Shown here piece after piece: positions 57,986-64,000 of a DNA stretch of 64,000 bases. Made by a program: the position numbers and the translations under genes. Every line of letters begins with the position of its first letter. The stretch's first letter is position 1. The stretch comes from JANNBN01 sp963763885. GTDB taxonomy: Bacteria; Actinomycetota; Acidimicrobiia; Acidimicrobiales; JANYDT01. Location: assembly GCA_963763885.1 (NCBI GenBank), contig CAVXQD010000007.1, positions 744,001 through 808,000 of the forward strand. Direction: 5' to 3'. The notes beneath the pieces are model-generated. The model saw only the letters and a program-made list of their open reading frames with translations, did no database searches and was not told the origin of the DNA.

Positions 57986-58417
57986 CTAGTTCGGGGTGCT
58001 GACTTCTGAGTCGTGGCGGACACCGATTTCGTCGTTGCTTGGGGGGACCGTGGGAAGGCCGGCCCTGATCCATCCCATGACGCCGCCGCTGAGATCGGTT
58101 GCACGATAGAAGCCGAGGTTCTGCAAGGACACCGCCGCAAGGCTTGACGAGAAGCCTTCATTGCAGACCACCACAATGTGCTGATCTTGTGAGTGGACCT
58201 CGGCCAAACGTAAGGGCGCATCCATTGCCACGCGCCACTCCAGCACGGTGCGCGGCACGTGGAACGAGCCGGGGATGCACCCGTAGGTGGCACGGTCCGT
58301 TGGCGTGCGGGTGTCGAGCACGAGGGTCTCACCTGCAGCCATCAGCCGGTGCAGTTCGAACGCGTCAACACGACACAGCGTGCTGCGACTGAGTTCCAAC
58401 AGCTCTGCGAGAGTCAC
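57986..58417 (-). CDS. Rhodanese-like domain protein
   Basis: Single rhodanese domain, 143 aa, cytoplasmic. Opening helix and strand FELHRLMAAGETLVLDTRTP, then GCIPGSFHVPRTVLEWRVA, active-site loop VVVCNEGFSSSLAA with the catalytic Cys, and LSGGVMGWIRAGLP. The loop CNEGFSSS is typical of single-domain sulfurtransferases. It has its own terminator downstream and is 67 bases from the oxidoreductase gene. Confidence 0.9.
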   Translation of the reverse strand: MTLAELLELSRSTLCRVDAFELHRLMAAGETLVLDTRTPTDRATYGCIPGSFHVPRTVLEWRVAMDAPLRLAEVHSQDQHIVVVCNEGFSSSLAAVSLQNLGFYRATDLSGGVMGWIRAGLPTVPPSNDEIGVRHDSEVSTPN

Positions 58418-58484
58418 TCTTGCACCGTACCCGCACCGACGTTGGGAGCAGTGTTGCGCTGGGCGTGGCTCACTCCGAAACTTC

Positions 58485-59969
58485 TCAGGATTCTGCGCCG
58501 GGTCTGATTGCAGCAGCCATCACCGCAAGGAACTCGTCACGTTCAGGCCCAAGTTTTGGTGCCGGTGGACGTTGGTCCTTCTGCGCGTGAGCAGTCATCG
58601 TTGCCGTCACAACCTTGGTGTCAGACATCAACGCGCTCGGAGCATCCAGCATGTTGAACGCACGAAAGAACGCACGGAACACGTCGGGGTCGATACGGGT
58701 GGCGGGGATCAGTCCGTTCAGGATGAAGTCCCGAGTGGCAACGGCCATTGCATCTGGCTCGGTCTGATCGTGCAGCGCTGTGTGGATTTTTATGCGGTCG
58801 GCATCTTGGCGCACAGCAAGGTCGTAATGCGGTTCAAGTTCAGCGCGCACGGCCTGGTCCATCGCCAACGCAACCCCAACACGGTCACGGCCATGAGTCT
58901 TCAACGCGTCGGACAATGCCGCGGCTGCGATGCCAGCAGACGAGCAACCCTTTCCGTACCAAGGGTTGGTTGCCATCGCTGCGTCACCGATGACAACAAC
59001 ACCGGTCGCGACCGGTTCACCATCCACTACGAAACGACGAATTCGGTTTCGCAGTCGAGCCATCGTTTCGACACCGGTGATGGGCTCGGCAAGACCCGGG
59101 GTGGTCCACGGTTCAAGCGGCGTCAACGTACGGAGAACCGCTTCCCACGCGTCTTCGTTGCGGATGGCCATCAGTTCTCGATCGTTGGTGGGAACACCGA
59201 ACGTGACGGAGAACGTTCCGTTGTCGCCGTAGAACCCTGCGAATGCGATGTAGCCAAGGTCGCCGCCGATACCGTCTTTGGTCAGCAGCGGCATCTCACC
59301 ACCATTGTTGAGCCGATAGAAACGCGATAGGTAGATGATCCCCGCGTCAGTTCCTTCTTCAATCGGTTGAACGTCGCCGCCAAGGGCACCAATCCAGTCC
59401 AGCACCGGCAGGTTGCGCCCGCCACCAACCACCACGAGGTCGGCGTCGAGCGAAGTGCCATCGTCCAGGTTCACACCCCGGACATCGGTGCCGTCGGCCA
59501 GCAGACCAGTCACTCCAACACCGCCGCGCCACACCACACCAGGCTGGGCCATCACTGCGTTGCGCAGCACCCACTCGATGGTGAGGCGGCGGCAGCACAA
59601 CATCACCAGGTCCTCGTCGCCAGGGCGCGGCTCACGATCCACGATGTCTGGCGGCAGAATTTTCTCCACACTCAGCTCGGTGGCGCCTTGTTCGCGCAAG
59701 GCAACCAGCACCTCAGGTGCGCGTTCTTTCAGGATGCGACGCAACCGCGCCAGGATTGCGTGCGATTGACGCGCGTGCGGCGCGCCTCGACGATCCCAAC
59801 CATCAAAGGCTTCGTCCGCTGTTGCAGGAACATCGGTGTCGTCTCGTTCCAGCACCGTGATGCGGTGCCCGTCGTGTGCCAACAGAAGCGCAGCAAGTAG
59901 CCCCGCCATGCCGCCGCCCACAATCACGATGTTCTGCGGGTCTTCGACGGTTTGACTCATGGTTGTCAT
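58485..59969 (-). CDS. FAD-dependent oxidoreductase / monooxygenase-like
   Basis: A 494-aa flavoprotein with the FAD fold of the PHBH group. Dinucleotide site NIVIVGGGMAGLLAALLLAH at residues 13-32, VLERDD, then RRGAPHARQSHAILARLRRI, and the second FAD motif GVVVIGDAAMATNPWYGKGC near residue 330 (GD motif). The C-terminal helical part (AAALSDALKTHGRDRVGVAL ...) is typical of the family. The ATG at 59969 overlaps the stop of the epoxide-hydrolase-like gene by four bases. Substrate unknown. Confidence 0.85.
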   Translation of the reverse strand: MTTMSQTVEDPQNIVIVGGGMAGLLAALLLAHDGHRITVLERDDTDVPATADEAFDGWDRRGAPHARQSHAILARLRRILKERAPEVLVALREQGATELSVEKILPPDIVDREPRPGDEDLVMLCCRRLTIEWVLRNAVMAQPGVVWRGGVGVTGLLADGTDVRGVNLDDGTSLDADLVVVGGGRNLPVLDWIGALGGDVQPIEEGTDAGIIYLSRFYRLNNGGEMPLLTKDGIGGDLGYIAFAGFYGDNGTFSVTFGVPTNDRELMAIRNEDAWEAVLRTLTPLEPWTTPGLAEPITGVETMARLRNRIRRFVVDGEPVATGVVVIGDAAMATNPWYGKGCSSAGIAAAALSDALKTHGRDRVGVALAMDQAVRAELEPHYDLAVRQDADRIKIHTALHDQTEPDAMAVATRDFILNGLIPATRIDPDVFRAFFRAFNMLDAPSALMSDTKVVTATMTAHAQKDQRPPAPKLGPERDEFLAVMAAAIRPGAES

Positions 59970-60982
59970 CCTCTGTTCAAGTTCAGGCTTCCGAGGAACT
60001 CAACCAGTGCTGTGTTCACTTCGGTTGGTCGCTCTTGTTGCGTCCAGTGGCCGCATCCCTCCAAGATCAACGACTTTCGCAGCTGCGGAAGCGTGCGTGG
60101 GAACGCTGCAATGGCCGGGGCACCCCACACCGTTGGACCATCGCGGTCACCGCCGATGAACAACGCGGGAACATCGATCTTGGCTCCGCGGAACGCTGCG
60201 AGGTCTTCCCAGTCTCGGTCCACGTTCCTGTAACGGTTCAACGGACCACGAAAACCGGACCGCTCAAACTCATTTGTGTACATATCAAGATCGGAATCCG
60301 AGAGCCACACTGGCATCGGGTTAGGCCGACGGAACCGGTCCTTCATCTTTGCGCCACGCGGGATGGTGCCGATGGTTCCGGACGGGTCCGGTGGCGGCGC
60401 ATCACCGGAACCGGTGAACATGAAGCCAAGCAGCCAGTCACGGATGTCTGCTTCGATCTCCGCTTCGGCACGGCCCGGCTCTTGGAAGTACTCGACGTAG
60501 AACTCTTCCTCGCCTGCCATGGCCCGCATCACGTGGCTTGGGCGCATCTCCGACGGTGGCGAGAACGGGACAGACAATCCAGCAACGGCGGTGAACACGT
60601 CTGGCCGCAACATGGCCGAGTTCCACGCGATTGGGGCACCCCAGTCATGACCGATGATGACCGCAGTCTCTGCACCAAGCGCAGCGACCAAACCCACATT
60701 GTCTGCGACAAGGCGGACCATCCGGTACTCCTCAACCGCGATGGGCTTCGAGGACCGCCCGTAGCCACGCACATCGATGGCGACGGTCCGGTACCCGGCC
60801 GCAGCAAGCGCAGGAATCTGATGCCGCCACGAGTACCAGGACTCTGGAAACCCATGGACAAGGAGCACCAACGGTCCAACGCCCGCTTCGACGCAATGCA
60901 CTCGTCCGCCAGAGCCACCAAGGGCAACGGTGTACGAGCGGCTTCCTTCAGGAAACATGTTTGCGGTCATCTCCTGTTTCAC
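59966..60982 (-). CDS. Alpha/beta hydrolase, epoxide hydrolase-like
   Basis: A 338-aa alpha/beta hydrolase. HGFPESWYSWRHQIPAL (oxyanion HGxP motif), nucleophile in IIGHDWGAPIAW (GHDWG), acidic Asp near GGDRDGPTVWG and His in EGCGHWTQQERPTEVN. This set, with the cap region holding Tyr residues, is typical of epoxide hydrolases and haloalkane dehalogenases. The start is uncertain: GTG at 60982, ATG at 60970, or ATG at 60958 with AGGAG upstream. It lies 12 bases downstream of the amidohydrolase gene and overlaps the FAD enzyme. Confidence 0.88.
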   Translation of the reverse strand: MKQEMTANMFPEGSRSYTVALGGSGGRVHCVEAGVGPLVLLVHGFPESWYSWRHQIPALAAAGYRTVAIDVRGYGRSSKPIAVEEYRMVRLVADNVGLVAALGAETAVIIGHDWGAPIAWNSAMLRPDVFTAVAGLSVPFSPPSEMRPSHVMRAMAGEEEFYVEYFQEPGRAEAEIEADIRDWLLGFMFTGSGDAPPPDPSGTIGTIPRGAKMKDRFRRPNPMPVWLSDSDLDMYTNEFERSGFRGPLNRYRNVDRDWEDLAAFRGAKIDVPALFIGGDRDGPTVWGAPAIAAFPRTLPQLRKSLILEGCGHWTQQERPTEVNTALVEFLGSLNLNRG

Positions 60983-60994
60983 CCAATCCAGGGT

Positions 60995-62677
60995 TTAGCG
61001 GGTAACGATCTGACCGGCACGGGCGGTCTCGATGTACCCATCTGCTGCCGTCCATGTGACTTCACCGTTGACGATGACGGTGTCGATACCTTCCTGGCGA
61101 CGGATCCAACGGATGCCCGCACCTGGGAAGTCGTCGGATGCAATCTCTGGGCCGCGGCCGATTCGCTCAGCATCGAACACCACAACATCGGCTGCGTAAC
61201 CAACGGCGAGCAACCCACGATTCCTAAGTCCCCATATGGTTGCGGGATCGAGCGTGATCTTCTTGACGGCGGCTTCGATGGTGAGCGAGCCGGTGCCTCG
61301 CACGAACTCGGAGAACAGGAACCCTGTGTCACCGAAGGTGGAGAACGAACCAACGTGGGCACCACCGTCGGACGCACCAACGTGAACCAAAGGGTTGGCC
61401 AGAAGTCCACCGACGAGTTCAGAGTTGTTGTGGCCAACAGACTCGCGAATGAACCACGTGCCAAGTTCTTCGTCGAGAGCGAGGTCCACAACCGTGTCGC
61501 CGTAGGTGCCGCCACCGTCACGGCTGATGTCGTCGATGGTGCGGCCCACCAGGTGACGGTTGCGCTGGTGAACGACGTCTCGGACAACGAAGCCCCCAGC
61601 GCCAAGGCCACCGTTGGGACGCTTGGCAAGGCCGTTCATTTCGTCAACCAATGCCTGACGTCGATCCAGCACCGCTGCAAGCTTTTCTGCATGGTCACGG
61701 ATGGAAGCAACCTTCCACCACGACGGCATGGTCAGCAGCATCAGGCTGCGCTGATCAAGCGTGAAGCTGATGTCGATGGGGCGGGTCTGCACCTGTGGCC
61801 AGACCGCTGCGCCGCGTGCGCGTGCGGCTTCGACGGCGGCCATCACGTTGTCCACGCCTTTGCGGTTGGCATCGGAAAGGAACAACGGCGACAGCGTGGT
61901 TGTGATGCCGTGACGGAGCGACAGTTCAGCAAGTTGCTCGACGCGGGCAACGGTGAGGTCTGCATCGAAAAATTCGTGCACGATCTGCAGCACACGATCA
62001 CGTTCACCGAGCACAGCGGCCAACGCGTCGAGTTCGGCCGGGCCGGCCCAACGGCTTGGCACGGGACGGTACGACTCGTCGATGTCGACGAAGCTTGTGG
62101 ACATACCAACAGCGCCTGCGTCCAGGCACACTCGCAACAGGTCTGCCATTGCAGTGATTTCTGCTGGGGTGGCCACGCGCTGTTGAGCGTCATCACCCAT
62201 CACGTACATGCGCAGTACGGAATGGCCAACCAAGGGAGCCACGTTCAGGGCGATGTTCTCCGTGAGGGCGTCCAACCAGCCGCCGAAGCTCTCACCCCAG
62301 CGCCAGTCGACGCCGGCATCGAACGCGGCCTCTGGCATCTCTTCGATGAGGCGGAACATGCGGCTGAACGCGCCACGCTGTTCGGTACGCAGAGGGGCAA
62401 GCGACAGCGAGCAGTTGCCGGGGACAACCGTGGTGACGCCATGCTCGATCGCTGGGAACGCGAACGGGTCGAAGCAGAGCTGTGCGTCGTAGTGCGTGTG
62501 TGGGTCGATGAATCCGGGGGCGACGACCTTGCCCGCAGCATCGATCTCTCGACGAGCTTCGCCGGCACGACCGCCGACAGCGACCACCTTCCCGTCGAGG
62601 ATGGAGACATCACCGCGGCGTCCGGGCAAACCGGAGCCATCGATGATCAGGCCGTTACGGATGACGAGATCGAGCAT
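60995..62677 (-). CDS. D-aminoacylase-type amidohydrolase
   Basis: A 560-aa amidohydrolase of the N-acyl-D-amino-acid deacylase group. N-terminal beta domain LDLVIRNGLIIDGSGLPGRR, metal-binding APGFIDPHTHYDAQLCFDPF (HxH), GVTTVVPGNCSLSLAPLR, then later GASDGGAHVGSFSTFGD with the conserved Asp. C-terminal ATIWGLRNRGLLAVGYAADV is the usual end-domain. It may hydrolyse N-acyl-D-amino acids or related amides. The gene overlaps the small protein gene upstream by 31 bases. Confidence 0.9.
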   Translation of the reverse strand: MLDLVIRNGLIIDGSGLPGRRGDVSILDGKVVAVGGRAGEARREIDAAGKVVAPGFIDPHTHYDAQLCFDPFAFPAIEHGVTTVVPGNCSLSLAPLRTEQRGAFSRMFRLIEEMPEAAFDAGVDWRWGESFGGWLDALTENIALNVAPLVGHSVLRMYVMGDDAQQRVATPAEITAMADLLRVCLDAGAVGMSTSFVDIDESYRPVPSRWAGPAELDALAAVLGERDRVLQIVHEFFDADLTVARVEQLAELSLRHGITTTLSPLFLSDANRKGVDNVMAAVEAARARGAAVWPQVQTRPIDISFTLDQRSLMLLTMPSWWKVASIRDHAEKLAAVLDRRQALVDEMNGLAKRPNGGLGAGGFVVRDVVHQRNRHLVGRTIDDISRDGGGTYGDTVVDLALDEELGTWFIRESVGHNNSELVGGLLANPLVHVGASDGGAHVGSFSTFGDTGFLFSEFVRGTGSLTIEAAVKKITLDPATIWGLRNRGLLAVGYAADVVVFDAERIGRGPEIASDDFPGAGIRWIRRQEGIDTVIVNGEVTWTAADGYIETARAGQIVTR

Positions 62678-62952
62678 GATTCGCCCTTCCTGGTGGGAGT
62701 TGCTTCGTTGGTCTGTGACTGGTCGGTCGGTGAATGCTGCTGCTCAACAAGGGCCGGGAGCACAACGCTCCACGGTTGCCCGACGAGTTCTTCCAGTGAA
62801 TCGACACCGGCACGATCAAGCGATGCCAGGCACGCTTCTTCGTCAAGCGAGATGGTGGTTGTGCCGCCGTTGGGGTACGAGAGCACCACTTCAATTTCGG
62901 CACGGCCGTCGTGACCACCAACGATGGCAGCCCGGCTGATGATCGCAGTCAT
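62647..62952 (-). CDS. Small hypothetical protein upstream of the amidohydrolase
   Basis: A 101-aa protein with a beta-rich first part (AEIEVVLSYPNGGTTTISLD), a helical stretch (ACLASLDRAGVDSLEELVG) and a hydrophilic tail. No family recognised. It overlaps the amidohydrolase start by 31 bases, suggesting coupled expression and a functional link to that enzyme. Confidence 0.6.
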   Translation of the reverse strand: MTAIISRAAIVGGHDGRAEIEVVLSYPNGGTTTISLDEEACLASLDRAGVDSLEELVGQPWSVVLPALVEQQHSPTDQSQTNEATPTRKGESCSISSSVTA

Positions 62953-62985
62953 CGCGAGCCTGTCATCGGGGCCGTCACGGGTTTG

Positions 62986-63270
62986 TCAGGCCGACTCGGC
63001 GGCTGCAGCGCGGGTTGTGACTGGGCTTGGCGCGCTGGTGGCGGTGGTCGCCGAGGCCGTGGCTGAGGCCGTGCTGGCGAGCGGCGGCTCGGTGAACACG
63101 ATGTCACTTGCGAGCAAGCCAACAGACCGGCCTAACCCGGCTCTGGCAGCGAGGTGAAGGTTCCAGGAAAGCAGCTGTTGATCAGCACCGTCTACCCCAG
63201 GCAACTCCCGTGCCGCAATCGCGACGAGGTCGTCTCCAGGTTGAGCAAAGACGTACGTCCGAGAAGCCAT
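62986..63270 (-). CDS. Small LysM-like protein
   Basis: A 94-aa protein: MASRTYVFAQPGDDLVAIAA, RELPGVDGADQQLLSWNLHL, then LLASDIVFTEPP, a layout like a LysM/tail-X repeat (PGDxLxxIA ... LLxxN ... LLxxDxVxxP). The C-terminal third is Ala/Ser/Thr-rich. No signal peptide. The ATG at 63270 is preferred to an upstream start because the conserved part begins there. Function unknown. Confidence 0.55.
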   Translation of the reverse strand: MASRTYVFAQPGDDLVAIAARELPGVDGADQQLLSWNLHLAARAGLGRSVGLLASDIVFTEPPLASTASATASATTATSAPSPVTTRAAAAESA

Positions 63271-63317
63271 GTCTCGCAGCGTACGGCGCAGGGCTGAAAA
63301 CAGATAAATCGAGGGGA

Positions 63318-63977
63318 TCAGACCCCCAGCAACTCCCGGCACGCGTCGAGGCCATCAACGCTCAGTTCCACTGGTGGAGCTGTCTCCAACCAGCGTTCAC
63401 GAGTGAGCAAGAAGCGCTGATGCGCGGCTGCTTCACCGCGACGGAGCAAGGTGGAGGTGCCGTTGAGTTCATAACCGCTGAGGATGGACACTCGCTGCGA
63501 CGCAGGGTTGTCTGCAAACGCACCGCTGGTGATTGCCTCCGCTCCCAGATGCTGGAACGCAAGGCGCAACACAACGGAACGCATGAGACGCCCAATCCCC
63601 TGTCCTTGGTATTCCTTGCCCAGCCACGACCCGCTCTCCGCTGTACGCAGCACGGGAAAGTTGGTTGCATGCAGGCCCTGCGAACCGACGATGCGTCCGT
63701 CGACTACCGCAACGAAACCCAGGTCCCACTTGTTGGGTGAGCAGTCCGCACGGCAACGCCAGTGATACTGCAGCGCGTGTCGTTCAAGTTCTGGTGACTC
63801 GAAGTCTGTCCATGGAACAAAGAAGGGCATCGTCTCGGGAGGGTGAATCCCCTGTGCCGCCAACGAAACCAACTCGGCAAGATCGTCGTCGTCAGGGATG
63901 CGGAGTTCGATACCCGGCGCGCTGACCCGCAAGCCGAACAGCGGCCACAAGTCTTCGATCTGTTTCGTATGAGCCAT
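63318..63977 (-). CDS. GNAT-family N-acetyltransferase
   Basis: A 219-aa GCN5-related acetyltransferase. Core strands LRIPDDDDLAELVSLAAQ, FVAVVDGRIVGSQGLHA, and the acetyl-CoA-binding motif WLGKEYQGQGIGRLMRSVVL (QGxGIG), then AFQHLGAEAITSGAFADNPA and SQRVSILSGYELNG. Similar to RimJ/RimL-like proteins acting on small molecules or protein N-termini. The ATG at 63977 is chosen; a TTG six codons upstream is possible. Substrate unknown. Confidence 0.9.
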   Translation of the reverse strand: MAHTKQIEDLWPLFGLRVSAPGIELRIPDDDDLAELVSLAAQGIHPPETMPFFVPWTDFESPELERHALQYHWRCRADCSPNKWDLGFVAVVDGRIVGSQGLHATNFPVLRTAESGSWLGKEYQGQGIGRLMRSVVLRLAFQHLGAEAITSGAFADNPASQRVSILSGYELNGTSTLLRRGEAAAHQRFLLTRERWLETAPPVELSVDGLDACRELLGV

Positions 63978-64000
63978 CGCCGATTCTTGCCGCAACGTCG

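Noticed and set aside
59876..62914. Very long plus-strand open frame (1012 codons) covering the amidohydrolase and epoxide-hydrolase genes
   Set aside because: It is antisense to two well-supported enzymes with clear motifs; the translation is Cys/His/Arg-rich without any domain, as expected for a complementary-frame artefact in GC-rich DNA.

Overview
The window is a gene-dense chromosomal segment from a moderately GC-rich actinobacterium. Several features point there: the housekeeping gene order, actinobacterial small ribosomal proteins (bS22-like and bL37-like), MtrAB-LpqB-like signalling modules and frequent GTG/TTG starts. The order tatD-rsmA-ispE ... pth-rplY-prs-glmU-like ... mfd-mazG-PpiC lipoprotein-eno-ftsB resembles the Mycobacterium tuberculosis Rv1008-Rv1026 neighbourhood as I remember it. 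A deep-branching class such as Acidimicrobiia is my guess, not shown. No phage, insertion sequence, plasmid gene or CRISPR array was seen.

Layout. 1-3.3 kb: a frameshifted lipoprotein cut by the window edge, ftsB/divIC and eno. 3.5-5.5 kb: a plus-strand molybdopterin oxidoreductase. 5.6-17 kb, mostly minus strand: mazG, PpiC lipoprotein, mfd, histidine phosphatase, pth, rplY, prs, a GlmU-like protein and tRNA-Gln(UUG). A divergent phasin/histone H1-like gene and a repeat-rich intergenic region (12990-13501) interrupt this run. 17.2-28.5 kb, minus strand: two paralogous response regulator / histidine kinase / GerMN-lipoprotein modules, with ispE, rsmA and tatD chained behind the second, then rsmI, DUF192 and ychF. 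The tiny bS22 and bL37 genes are on the plus strand at 20.3 and 28.8 kb.

29-34 kb: VOC-like protein and enoyl-CoA hydratase (plus), adenosine-kinase-like PfkB (minus), M1 aminopeptidase (plus) and a class III nucleotide cyclase (minus). 34.9-43.5 kb: a minus-strand chain of overlapping genes, GGDEF-EAL protein, MurL-like epimerase, MurD2-like ligase and a fused heterodimer-type ABC exporter. This joins c-di-GMP turnover, the alternative L-Glu route into peptidoglycan precursors, and an exporter in one probable operon. 43.8-48.8 kb, plus strand: small membrane protein, family 2 glycosyltransferase, WXG100-like protein, unknown protein, DUF35 Zn-ribbon/OB protein, thiolase, then a decayed PAS-GGDEF gene.

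48.8-56.9 kb: glmS, a small unknown protein, a secreted fibronectin type III protein (plus), and a MoxR / DUF58 / TgpA-type transglutaminase cluster. The 5' end of the MoxR gene seems frameshifted. 57-64 kb, minus strand: enoyl-CoA hydratase, rhodanese, FAD oxidoreductase, epoxide-hydrolase-like protein, D-aminoacylase-type amidohydrolase, two small proteins and a GNAT acetyltransferase.

The points most worth attention are the EAL-MurL-MurD2-ABC operon; a GlmU-like protein that has lost its nucleotide-binding loop and stops before its acetyltransferase site; the paired MtrAB-LpqB-like modules; the clustered palindromes at 13.1-13.5 kb; and two frameshifts, each explained by one extra base in a G/C homopolymer.
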